A stretch of DNA of 64,000 nucleotides from Dastarcus helophoroides (lineage: Eukaryota; Arthropoda; Insecta; Coleoptera; Bothrideridae), in contig CM053330.1 of NCBI GenBank assembly GCA_028583605.1, positions 22,098,129 to 22,162,128 on the forward strand, written 5' to 3'. Position numbers and translations under genes: made by a program. Below, piece after piece: positions 36,925 to 48,100 of this stretch (within the stretch, counting starts at the first letter, position 1; each line of letters begins with the position of its first letter). Under the pieces are notes generated by a model. That model saw nothing but the letters and a program-made list of their open reading frames with translations, searched no databases and was not told where the DNA came from.

Positions 36925-37910
36925 TACAGGTTGTCTCTGTTTTGAGTGCCTTAAATGAAACAGGTGATAGAACAGATAAAGCTCTTAGTAAAAAAGATAC
37001 AAGACGTTAAAATTCGAATTAAAAAAAAGTTTTAACTTTTTCGCTTTCAAGTTTTCTGAGATATTTAAATTAAATTTTGCACACATACTATATGGATGAA
37101 GAATAATAAAATAAGATAAAATTAGGTTTTTATTTCGACCAGTGGCGGAGTTAAGGGTAATCTGTGATATTATTGTAGAAAAAAAAGTGGTATACCACTG
37201 AACAAAATGAAATAAAATACCATTTTTGGGAAAAGCATTTAATTATGAATAAGAGTTACCTTTTGATATTTTTCCGTATTTGTCACTGGTTACATCCTGT
37301 CGTTGGGTTTAAAAAAACAATCACTCTCACTGGAACTTTCACTAAGGAAAGTCCCAAAAATTTAAATTGTGTCACAACATTGATAAATATGGAAGAATAT
37401 TAAGAGTCAACTTTATCCAAAACTGCTTTTTAATTTTATTTTATCCAGTGTCGTAGCATCTTAAAGTTAGTTTTCTTTGCGTTAGTGATTATTTAGAGAT
37501 CAGTATACATTGTACTCGAACAGTTCCCAAGTAAATTATAAGGTAATGAATGCCCAAAATCTAAATTGCGGCGAAACCGTGGCAAATACAAAAAATTGTC
37601 ACGAGATAACTGTTATTCAAAATTAAATGCTTTATCCAAAAATGGTAATTTATTTTATTTTGTTCAGTGGCGTACTACTTTAAAAAAAATAATATAACAG
37701 ATTATCTTTAACTCCGCCACTGGTTCAGATAGAAACTTAATTTTATCTTATTTTATGATCCTTTATTTATACACTATGTGTGTTTAACACCTTGTATCTT
37801 TTTTATTAAGAGTTTCCAGATAAATAAATGTTCATAAGAGACTTTTTCCTTAAAATTATTTTTTCTATCGCCTGTTTGATTTAAGGCACTTAAAACAGGT
37901 ACATCCTGTA
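36925..37910. mobile_element. Fold-back element, about 1.0 kb, nearly full palindrome
   Basis: It starts TACAGGTTGTCTCTGTTTTG and ends AAAACAGGTACATCCTGTA. The arms run almost to the centre near 37400. AGTGCCTTAAAT, AAAAAAGATACAAG, CAGTGGCGGAGTTAA and CACTGAACAAAAT all occur once in each orientation. No coding frame. Confidence 0.85.
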
Positions 37911-39196
37911 TAAAAATGTCTCATTGTCAGCTATTTTTTCGTAGACTTTAATTTTTTTAACATATTCTAGCAAATCTTAAGGTAAAATATCGTTTTTTTT
38001 TTCACCAAATTCGGCTATCAAAAATACTCCAATACAAGCTCAAAGAAGACGCCCAACTGACACAGCTGTACCACTGCAGACTGACCAGTTTGTTTGTTTG
38101 CCGTCAAATCGCATAGACTTTGTTGTGTTGGCAAAATACACGAACAAATTACGTTCGATTTTGTCGCATCCAACAAAATTGTATTGTGGCGTTGGATCGT
38201 GAGTGGCCTGCTCAAAATTATTAAAACGTAATCCCATGACATCTGACAAGTAGTCTTTTTTACATAAAAACAAAAAACAAAGAGATTGAAATATAAATGA
38301 TCAAACAATTGGACATATAGATAAAAAAGTCAAGATGCAAAATCGTATTTTTTTTCTAACTGCCTCTTTCTTTTTTATTTGTTTCACGTTATGCATTGCT
38401 AATGAGTTCTAATGAGAACGAAACATCGAGGTCCAATGCTGCGAACATTTTCATTTTTTATATCTTTATATTTTACCAAAATAAACATTTTTTTACTATT
38501 TTGTATTTAGATTTTTTTATCTATGTTTAATTGTTTCATCATTTACATTCGTCGATTCGTCAGTATCACCTGTTTTCTTCATCGATTCACAAAAGTCGAA
38601 ACGTTTGTAATGGTCGTCGGAAAATATCATTTAATTATTTGCATGTTTTCATCCTTCAGACATAACCCAAGCATGTTATGTATATTCCGACTGAAGTAAT
38701 GTCAAAGCCGTGTTGAGTTAGTGAGGGTCCGAATAGACATGTGATTTGAAAATATTTTTTCTTATCATAAAAACACCCGAAACAATTTTTAATCTCTCAT
38801 TTTTATCTATTTTCTTAAAATTATTATTATGAATAAGACACCTTGTGTAAATAGGCAGAAAATAAACCAAGAAAATATCAGACAACAATAATTTCCAGTT
38901 CTACAACTTTTTAGTAACGAGTGAGAGCAGAAATACAAGGATTTTTTTATTTCACATTTTATTGCTACAAAAACATAAAAACAAAAACACAGCTCATTAA
39001 AAAACATTAAATAAATAATAGAACAATGCAAAGTCAACTATATTCTAAATTGGCAATTGGCACAATTTTAATACTCATACTCCTACATAAATAAATTTAA
39101 ATTAAATACTTATCCTAACAGTAATCTATTTATACAAAGAAGGCAAGAAGTTATACAGAATAAATCTATCAACAAATTTTTATAATAAATTTACAA
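37911..39196. other. AT-rich 3' flank of the Kazal gene
   Basis: No supported gene. A GC-richer island at about 38040-38270 has a 77-codon minus-strand frame (contains GLRFNNFEQATHDPTPQYN) that I do not recognise. The 3' UTR of the Kazal gene should lie just below 39197, but no exact AATAAA was found on the minus strand in the first 200 bp. Confidence 0.4.
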
Positions 39197-39431
39197 TCAG
39201 TACAAATAATTCTTGGGTATTTCATTGACCGGTTCCGCGCAGGTTCCCATATTTTTTAACGTTACAAGTGATCTTGATCTGCAATTTTCGAGTTCCAGAA
39301 AACAAGAATTACTATAAGTCATATTGTCGGTGCCGCAAACTGGGTCATAGTAAGTCGGGCATATCCTTTGGCAACCTTTGAAGATGAATCCCGATAGACA
39401 CCTTTTCATTGGTACGACGTATATGTGTTTT
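39197..39431 (-). CDS. Kazal inhibitor gene, last exon (end of repeat 7, repeat 8, stop)
   Basis: The acceptor AAATTTCAG precedes the exon, which enters in phase 2 (GG plus A gives Gly). It encodes the last Cys of repeat 7 (VVPMKRC) and repeat 8: CQRIC, DPVCGTDNMTYSNSC, LELENC and a final Cys in NMGTC, then a short tail ending at TGA 39197-39199. Cys spacing is C-x3-C-x7-C-x10-C-x6-C, the invertebrate/follistatin-type Kazal pattern. The predicted P1 residue (second after Cys2) is Thr. Exon length leaves phase 0 at the stop. The 58-bp intron before it (39432-39489) has GT and AG ends. Confidence 0.92.
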
Positions 39432-39489
39432 CTGAAATTTGGTATTCAATATTTTGTGATTTGTTATCAACATACCTTAAATAAATTAC

Positions 39490-39666
39490 CCGCAGTTGTT
39501 TCTTTTCATTTCGCATTCACTTCTGTAGATTTTATTGTCAGATCCACATACATAATTTCTTTCCTCATTGCATTTTTCATTGCAAAGGGCAGTTGTTCGG
39601 CAATGGTGCAGAGGAACTTGAATAACTAACTGCCCACAAGTTTCTTTTTTCAAATGACACACTGAC
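39490..39666 (-). CDS. Kazal inhibitor gene, exon with end of repeat 6 and most of repeat 7
   Basis: The acceptor ATTTTTAG is followed by G, completing a Lys codon split from the previous exon (GNVYK). Repeat 6 continues SVCHLKKETCG and closes with VPLHHC. Repeat 7 follows: CNEKC, NYVCGSDNKIYRSEC, EMKRNNCG. The donor CGG/GTAATT ends the exon in phase 2, right after the Gly following Cys5. The P1 residue of repeat 7 is Glu. The exon is 177 nt and keeps phase. This frame is hidden from simple ORF calls because it has no internal Met start. Confidence 0.92.
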
Positions 39667-42467
39667 CTAAAAATTCAATGTTTTAAAGCTTTCCCCGTAA
39701 TTAAGTTTCAGCCATCTACATAAAACATATCTGCTGTAAGTAGTATGACGGCTTGAAACAGGGTAATGAATCCGCTAATGAAAAAAAGCTATTAAAAATG
39801 TTATATACATGCACATGTTGGAAAAATGGTTCTCAAACCAATCGATCTGGTTAGAAAACACTTACATCTCTGAAAAATTGTACAGTTTATGAAAAATATC
39901 AATAGACGGATTTCTATGAAAATTAGAATCTAGGGGTAATTTTTGGTTGTAAACAACTCTTCACAATAATTTTTTGCTGCATCTCCAGAGCTTAATAAAA
40001 TATAGAAAAATAACATTTTTAAGTCACAGTGGCTTGGTGTGACAATTGCAAACATATTAAACATGATAAAAACACGCCCCTTGAAAAGCTTCATAATAGA
40101 AATTTGGAACTGATTTTGAATAATATGTTGAAATGTCAAGGTGTGTCCACTTGAGGTGGGACACACTGTAAGCATGTTTTTCTACGAAATAAGCACCAAC
40201 ATTAAATTTTTATGCATATACGCATCAGTAGGAACATAAATTAGGAAATTTGAATTATATCGACAACTATTGCAGTTATTTTTTTATTTACCTATACTAA
40301 AAAAATTTGTCAATTTTTTTATGTAAGTTATTTGAAAGAAAAAAAATTAAATTTGACATTTCTTATTTTTCTGTTAAATTCGACTTTAAAATTGAAACTT
40401 GAACGTTTTTTCGAAACGTCACTTAAAATATTTTTCGATTTTGTGTTCATTTTGAATAGTCGTCAGTTGTTTCTTTTGCAAATCCGGAACGTCCGTTTTC
40501 TTTTCGTTAAGAAATGTATATCTCTTAATTAACATAACGTCACAAGGAAGATATGGAGAATATTTTTCTATTTTTCTTCTGGATTTTCTTTGGTTTTTCG
40601 TAGAGATTTTTTCAAAATGATTAGTACTTTTAAAAATGTGTTTTTTAAAAGTGATTTTAAAGTGGTGTTTGCAGCAAGTTACTTAAGTTATGTTTATTAA
40701 TTTTATTTAACATTTCCGCGACCTAGTTTGGAAATATTTAAATTTTTTAGTAATGAAAGTTCTGAAACATTTTTGAAATATAATTACGTGATATCTAATT
40801 TTTTTTAAAACCTCACCCCATGACAGTTGACAAAAAATAGGATAGTTTATTTTGCATAGAACGGGAAGAAAAATGAAATATAGGAGACAAAAAAGTAGAC
40901 ATGACAAATTTTTTAAATACAATATGAAAATATAACAAAATTTAGAAATGTAGAAAAAGGTTGTAGCACTGGACATCGATGTTTTGCTCTCATTTGCAAT
41001 CAATTTTGCAAAGAGCAGTTATTTGCACTTAAAAGTTTCAATGTATTTTTTAGGCGCAGATATTACTATATTATTTCAAATTTGAAGAATTTGGTTTTTC
41101 GGGAAGAACTACATTCTCGTCAGAAGTTGCGATAAATAATTCAAGAAGCCTTGAATACATTTAAAAATAATAGGGTTTGATTTTGACATTTATAGAGCTG
41201 AAATTTAAAATTTACTAAAGTAAGTGGTAGACATTTCTAACATTGGATGAGAAGTTTGTCACTGTCTCATTTACCAATAATTGTTAAGGTTATTTACTGC
41301 TGCTTTGATTTTTTTCCGTACCTTTGCATATTTTAAGAATAAAAAAATCATAACAAAATACATTGAACTTTTTAAATGCAAATAACTTAAAAACCGATAG
41401 ATTTAGAGCACCTTTTCGTTGTGGAATTGGTTGTTCTGTTATATTCCCAACTTGTTTTAAGCATAATTTAGGAGATAAAAAAATATGTTTTAATTTACGT
41501 ATATAATAATGTGACATTAGCGCCCTCTGGGGGAAAAGTTGAAATAAACTTAAAATTCATAATTATTACCTCAAGAAATATTAAATTCCCAAATATTAAA
41601 TTTATATCATCAAAACTGTCTCAATTATAGACATTTCAGAATAAAATTTAAACTTTGAACGCCTTAAACCAGCGACATTGGTATAAGATATGTTGAGCTC
41701 AATCGTAATATTTTGGTGTTTAGTTTTGGAGTTTAGCTTTGGCTCGTTCTTTCTGACTCACCCTCTATAAAATTGTAAAAAAAGTTGGAAATTTGAGATT
41801 AAAGTCCAAATTTTAAGATTTTTTATTAAAGAATTTAGATTGTTTTTGCTGACTGGAAATTTACAGTTTTTCTTTAAACTCTAAAATTGAACCTTTCCCT
41901 TGAAAATTTAAATTAAACTAAAAATAAAAACATAAATATTTCACCAGCATCAGCAGTGAAAATTTAAAAAAAAAACCAGAAATTCAAAAAAATTTTATAC
42001 CTGAGATATTCAAAAACCACCCTTGAAATGCAATAAGAGAATTCTTTTGAGCCAAATAATATAAAGAATATTTTTTCACAAATTTTCCATGAAGACTTAC
42101 CAGGCACTCTACATTAAATGAACTGTATACTTGAATAATGCAAAAATATGGGTAAAGCAGCTATACCTAGGCTGTTCTTTAGTATTATCAGAGTTTTTGT
42201 TTATTCGATGTACGTCCTTCCCACATTACTCGAAAAAACATTACTCTATATCACCATTTAGGCAAAGCAAAAAGATATTCTAAATAAGCGAAAAAATTGA
42301 GAGTTGTCATTGTAAATGAAAATTAACGATGTCAGCATCAATTTTTGCATGTCAGCGGATGGTATTTTAAAAATGGGAGTCGTCTTGTCTAAGCGATTTT
42401 CTCCAAATTTATTAAATAACGCTACAAACTTTGGCTTGACTCTATATTAAAATTTGTATTAACTTAC
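39667..42467 (-). other. Intron of the Kazal gene (2.8 kb)
   Basis: No further Kazal exon is seen inside. It holds AT-rich sequence, a hairpin GTGTGTCC...GGGACACAC with a TACAGTGTGTCCCACC-like transposon end (minus strand, about 40139-40170), another end-like string near 41745-41775 (CTGACTCACCCTCTATA), and a degenerate AT-rich block at 41780-42000. Confidence 0.6.
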
Positions 42468-42749
42468 TTGTAAACATTGCCATCTGATCCACATACTGGT
42501 TCTTCACTGGTTTGATTTTCGCAGTCTTTTGGACAAGGGGATTGCTCTTTAAGAGCTGTGCAATTACCAAGATGAGCAAACTGAACTCCTTTTAAACAGG
42601 TTGCCAAGTTTAGTTGACATTGGTTTACATAAGTTCTTGCATCAGTGCCACACACTGGATCAAAATCATTGTTGCATTTGATTTTCAAACATTTTGAAAG
42701 TTTATTTCGGCATTTATCAAAGTCCACTTTTGTAATTCTTCTGTTGGAT
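42468..42749 (-). CDS. Kazal inhibitor gene, exon with repeat 5 and first part of repeat 6
   Basis: The acceptor TTACAG precedes ATCC, and the phase-2 entry gives Gly-Ser. It encodes the last Cys of repeat 4 (VDFDKC), a whole repeat 5 (CLKIKC, DPVCGTDARTYVNQC, LNLATC, LGNC) and repeat 6 up to [10 protein letters not shown], where the donor CAA/GTAAGT splits the Lys codon. Repeat 5 has four residues between Cys1 and Cys2 rather than three. P1 residues are Asn in both repeats. At 282 nt it is the longest exon and looks like two ancestral modules that lost an intron. Confidence 0.93.
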
Positions 42750-42814
42750 CTGTAATTGTAAATTTGTCTTTTATGATTATATCGAGCAGGGTAACCTGTT
42801 GCAGGTTATCTTAC

Positions 42815-42979
42815 CCGCAGTTCAATAATTTCAATTCGCATTCATTTTTGTAAATAAATCCATCGGATCCGCAGATGGGTTTTTCAATATCGTTGCTGCA
42901 GTCAATGGGACAAGCTATGCTGTGAGATGTTCTTTCTTGAGATGCGCAATAAGCCATTGGCACTTCAAAAACGTGTTTT
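42815..42979 (-). CDS. Kazal inhibitor gene, exon with end of repeat 3 and repeat 4
   Basis: The acceptor CTCCAG precedes AAAACACG, and the phase-2 entry gives GKHVFEVPMAYC, the closing segment of repeat 3. Repeat 4 follows: CPIDC, KPICGSDGFIYKNEC, LKLLNCG. The donor CGG/GTAAGA gives phase 2 again. The next intron is only 65 bp. GKH-x-x-x-VPM recurs in the last exon, which points to exon duplication. The P1 residue is Asn. Confidence 0.93.
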
Positions 42980-43193
42980 CTGGAGAGTAGAAAATCAGAT
43001 AAGTCGGTAGTGTAATCATTTGAGCAACTAATTTTAGTTATTTCATCTTTTTTATAAGTAAATACCTATTGTGTAACACAAAATTTATTTTAGCTTTAAT
43101 GAGGTTAATAAGTCAATAAGGATCCAAAATGAAAAAAAGTGTTACGTAATTTTGAAGCTAACGTGATTTATATCTTATTGTTAGATACATTAC

Positions 43194-43337
43194 CCGCAAT
43201 TCTTCGCTTTCATTCTGCAGACGTTAGCATAGATTTTACCATCTGAACCGCATGTAGGTCTCGCGTTTCTCCAACACGACTCCCTACAATGTCGTGTTGT
43301 CTGGCAGTATTTTTTATTTGTTCTAACGACTCCTTGC
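43194..43337 (-). CDS. Kazal inhibitor gene, exon with end of repeat 2 and repeat 3
   Basis: The acceptor ATTTTTAG precedes GCAAGG, and the phase-2 entry gives [12 protein letters not shown], which closes repeat 2. Repeat 3 follows: [27 protein letters not shown], with donor CGG/GTAATG. Its predicted P1 residue is Arg, the only basic P1 among the eight repeats, so this is the repeat most likely to block trypsin-like proteases (inference from Kazal family rules). The exon is 144 nt. Confidence 0.93.
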
Positions 43338-43909
43338 CTAAAAATATCATTTGAAATGAATATTGACGTTTCAAAGGTTTTCAACTATATTTTGTAAATT
43401 TTTTATGTGGTTTATGACTGATGTCAAGCAAAAATTACGGGGGCCATTTTTTTCAAGGCCATATTATATTTTAAAAAGAAATAAGGTCAAGAAAAAGAGT
43501 TTTGTTATACATAATAATTATACAGGGCTTATTTATGATATATGATGCGGAAGATTATGCTTACATTACTTGATTTTAAAAAGGTTTTGTTCTGCTTAGG
43601 AACCTATTGACAGTACATTTTAAAATTAGCACCTTAAGGATTTTGAGATATTTTGTATATTGGGAAAATGTAGTAAGAATTTTAACATTTACATTCCCAA
43701 AATTTACTTCAGTTTTTAAATCCAAAAAGTTGAAATCCTAATTGACTAGCTTGACTAACTAATTGATTTAGCTTGAAATTTGGTATTTATTTTAACGGGG
43801 AACTGTTTTTTAAACCCTCTTCATAACATGTTTGATCCTGTGATTTTAATAATTATATCATACACATTAAAAGCTCCTCACTAGCCTTGAGTTGCTGCTA
43901 CTACTTTTA

Positions 43910-44330
43910 TATCTTGGTGCACAAATGGAAATCACTTAGTGCCAAGTCCAGTTTATAAGGATAGTGGTCGGGCACCTCCTAACAGAAATTCTTGAACAGG
44001 TCTTTTGTTTGTGCTGCTAAATGAGGATGTGCGTTGTCATAAAGAAGAGCAATTTACGATGACAGCACGCCTCTCCTATTGTTCTATCTCGCTCCGCCAG
44101 TAATTGTGATTTTAGGATCATGAAGTCTAACAATTTTCTTGTTTTTAAAGTCTCCAAACACAGTAGCCATAAACCTTCAACTGGTTAAGGTTTGTTCTAA
44201 CGTTGGGCGAGTTCTTTTGCATCCATTGTTTTGGTTTCTCTTTCGTTTCTTGATTCACAAACCGAACCTACGTTTTGTCTCTTCCGTTATAATGTTGCCC
44301 AAAAAAAGCTCCTTCTTGACTGTACCTCAG
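43910..44330 (-). pseudogene. Mariner-like transposase fossil (in a Kazal intron)
   Basis: On the minus strand, across several frames, the DNA reads ETKEKPKQWMQKNSP, then later LLYDNAHPHLAAQTKDL, then EVPDHYPYKLDLALSDFHL. These follow the order of mariner transposases: ETK..QW motif, the DNA.PH box with the second catalytic Asp, and the PYSPDLAPSDYHLF box with the third. Frames change and stops intervene, so it is dead. It lies within the 1.6-kb intron between repeats 2 and 3. The subfamily is not determined. Confidence 0.75.
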
Positions 44331-44940
44331 CAAAAATGCTAGAGCAGGACTCATTCACTGCAATTTATGCCTATATGTTGAATGTTTGGGAACTCACTAT
44401 ACACAACATTTGTTATATCTGAATTTTATTATAATAAGAATTAATAACTGACCGGAAATTTTGAGGAGAATCAGTAGACATTTCAGAAATTGTGAAACGC
44501 GGGCGCTGCATAATTACATTCTTCATTTTGTCCACAATATACGAACTTCTTTTCCTGACCATTTTTAACTTGAAAATCAGTACCCGGAAAATGTAACACC
44601 ATGTTCGCACTAATGTTTACCCTAAATATATTTTCTCTGTAGCGTGACCTTCGGATTGAAAAAACGGATAAGAGAGTATCTGGCATTGGTGCAGGCTTTG
44701 ATCGTAGTAGCTATATTCAAACACTGTTCATATAAAAACTAGACATGTAATAGCTGGTCCGGTTAACAGGATTGGTTGCTATATTAATATATAAAACCAA
44801 ACAAGTACTGTGTCCACGTGGTAACTGAGTATTCATAGCGAACTTAATGCAGAATGAAAAAAATACTCATATTTAAAAGTAAATGAAAGAGTAGCTTTAG
44901 GTTTCACTAATAGAGTACTATTAAACATACAGAAACATAC

Positions 44941-45102
44941 CCACATGTTAGAAGTTTCATTTGACATGTATTTTTGTAAACATTTCCGTCACTGCCACAT
45001 ATAGGTCCATCTTGAGGAGCCTGCTTACAGTCAACAGGACAGTTCTCTCTATGCGCACTTATATTGTTGCAAGAACCCAAGTGCGAAAGTCCGATGCCTA
45101 TT
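44941..45102 (-). CDS. Kazal inhibitor gene, exon with end of repeat 1 and repeat 2
   Basis: The acceptor CTTTTCAG precedes AATAGG, and the phase-2 entry completes an Arg codon (CR). It encodes [11 protein letters not shown], closing repeat 1, then repeat 2: [27 protein letters not shown], with donor TGG/GTATGT. Repeat 2 has nine rather than seven residues between Cys2 and Cys3, like repeat 6. The P1 residue is Gln. The exon is 162 nt. Confidence 0.92.
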
Positions 45103-48100
45103 CTGAAAAGGATTCGAATAAAGTAAACAAATCAATAAATAAGTGCAAAAATCAACAAGCAAAGTTTGAGCATTTCACTGAAAAAATGCTTACACTTTCG
45201 AATTTAATTTCGAAATTTCGACTTTTTTTAAAATCTTGTAGACTTTTTTCTTGACATTTTCACAGCAATCTTGAAATGTTGACTTTAAATCCGAAATATC
45301 AAGGTTAAAGTAGATTTTTGACCTTTAAAATTTAAAGAAAAAAACCAATTTTGTTTTGTGATAAGTTCAAGGAGCATTAAAGAAAAAAACAATATAGTTA
45401 CCCTAACCTAATACAGATTTATAGAAATTTGTAGGTTGAATTCACAATTTGGAGATTTAAGTCAAAGTTTCGCGATGAAAGTATAATTTCTAATTTAAAG
45501 TCGAAATTTCGAAATTTAAGTTGACATTCATCTCGAAATTCTGAGTTAAGGGTCGCCATTTTAAAAAGAAAATACGAAGTATTTGAAACTAAACTCAAAA
45601 TTTCAAGCAAAAAGGCGCAATTTTTAGTTCAATCCTGAATGTTATTTTTTTTTCTAATTGAGGTACGTTTTAAAATTTTATCTTCATCTTTACCAAAATT
45701 GAGAGTTGTACACATCGATCTTTACTAAATTTATAAATTTTCTACAGCATGTGCACAAGGTATTAAAAGTGCCTTCTTTTTATAACCTGTGACCAAGATC
45801 TTCCCAGTCAATGACAACAGAGTTTATATGTGTTATCAAATCCTTTTTTTTTCGAAACACTTAAAAAATCAATGAATGAACCTCTTTTATTTCCAATTCT
45901 ACTGCAGAATATTTATGTCAAGATTAAATGTCAATTTGGCGAGTAGTGATTAAGTAACTAACATACGTGAACATGCCAAAATATTACAGCAACACAGCAG
46001 ATAAGAAAAGTTTTTATAGACTTGTTACTAAAAATTTAAATATGAGCCTTGTCCCCTGAAACCAAGAAATATTTGTATTTTAATTTTTGAAGATAACCAA
46101 GTACCAGTCTTTTCCACCAAAAAAAGACTTGTTACTATTCAGTGTACCATTGGACGTGATATTGAGTATCTTCGTTATTAGTGGAGATAGAAAATCGGTA
46201 AAGTGGCCAAAGTACTGTTGAATTTGATGCTCATTAGCATGTCACTGAAAAAAACAACTAAATAGCAGCTTGTTTAAAATTTATTTAAAAAAATGCTACT
46301 TGCATACGACAATGTTGGCGATGGCCATAGTTTCTCTATGGATCAATAAGTGGCGGTAGTATTGAGAGTCACACGCTTGACGTCTGTTGATTCTTTAGTA
46401 CTTACTTGTTGGAACATTTGTTAGGATTCGAGTTGGATATACCAAAGTGACGAGATATAACAAGATCGAAACCGCTCTTTGGTTTCCAATCTAATAATAT
46501 CTAATAAATAAATGTTCAACCTAATGGTTTGTGCATTAGAATCCTTGTTTTCTGGAGACCTTCCTAAGAGAGCAACCGTTTCGCTAGGTGGCAGCGTTTC
46601 AACTGTTCGTTGTTCAGATACCTATGATTCACTATACACGCCTAAAGGGCTGCATGAATTTGGAGTCTAGGTTGTATTCTACTTGCACAAACGCAAACAG
46701 TTTAAAAGTTCATCCATGCTGGCCATTTAAAGGTCATAAATCTATTCCATTGTGTATCTTTTATAGATACCAATGTATAAAAAGATAATTTCGAAGATTA
46801 TTATAAGCGTGGGCACCAGTAGCTACCAGTTTTTAAGAAAATTTCGAGTTTTAACTTGTTAAGAACATCATTTTTTTATTCGTAAAATTTCAACTTCTCT
46901 TAAAATCTAAATTTAAAATTTGAACAGATCACGAAAGCCTTATTTAAACTTGATTTCTTCTGTAAGTTTTAAAATATTCACAAAATTTTCACTTTTTCTT
47001 AGTTGTTCTAGATATTTTTGATGAGTTTTGTAAATTTTATGTGTAAACTTGAAATTTTTAAAATAAGCCCAAAAATGTTTAAAAGTGTACTCAGAAATTT
47101 CTACCATTTTTACAAAACTTTTCCTTCTGTCTAGAAATTTCGACCTTTCCTGGAGATTTTGGAAGTTTCAAGCAAGACCTCGACTCAGGAAAATCAAAAC
47201 TGCGAAAGGAAAGTCAAAATTTCAAGACTAAAATCTAAATTTTGAGAATAAACTAAGAAAAAGTATTAAGTTTTTTTCGAAAATTTTAATATTTATTTCA
47301 GAACTGTTGTCATTATGAAAAATTTGATCTAGAAATTATAGGCTGTTTCTAGAAATTTAGACTTTTTGAAAACTTTCACGTAATTTATAAATTGTGACTT
47401 TTTGGTCAAATGAAATCGAAATATCGACCCTTTTCCCAAAATTTCGTATTAAAATTATTTTTTTAAAATAACACGTTTCTCAAGATTTGAATTTTTTTTC
47501 AAAATTACGTGTTTGCATATGAATGTGGTTAACACCAAAATCCGCGATTTTAATCTCGAAATTCCACTTTTTACCAAAACTCTGAAAATAAACTTACAAT
47601 TTTTATTATTTTATTAAAGTTTTAATTTTAAATAAACTTTAAATCAAGACATTTTCAACAAATGTTGATCGTTTTCTCCACATTTCGCATTTCAACTGGA
47701 TGTTTTACCTTTTTGTTTTCAAAATCTCAAATTAAAACTCACTTTAAAAGATAAATTCAGAGCTTTTATTGACCTTCTCTAGAATTTTAAATCTGGAAAA
47801 ATTAGGGAATTTTAAAAAATAAATTAAAATTTCTTGGGATATTCCAATGGTAAACGTCAATTTTTTCCTTTTTTTGTCTAAAACATCATCTTTATGCTAA
47901 AAACCTAGATTTTATCTAGTGAACTATGTTTTAAAAATGTCGACTTTAATTTCAAATATTTGGCTTTTCTTCCGAATCGATTAGAAATTTGCACCTTTTC
48001 TCACTCGATTATTTTGGTCTCAAACTTTTAAGTTTCAGTTTAACTGAAAATATTTGAGATAATTCATATAATATAAATTTCATGTTTTATGTTGAAATTT

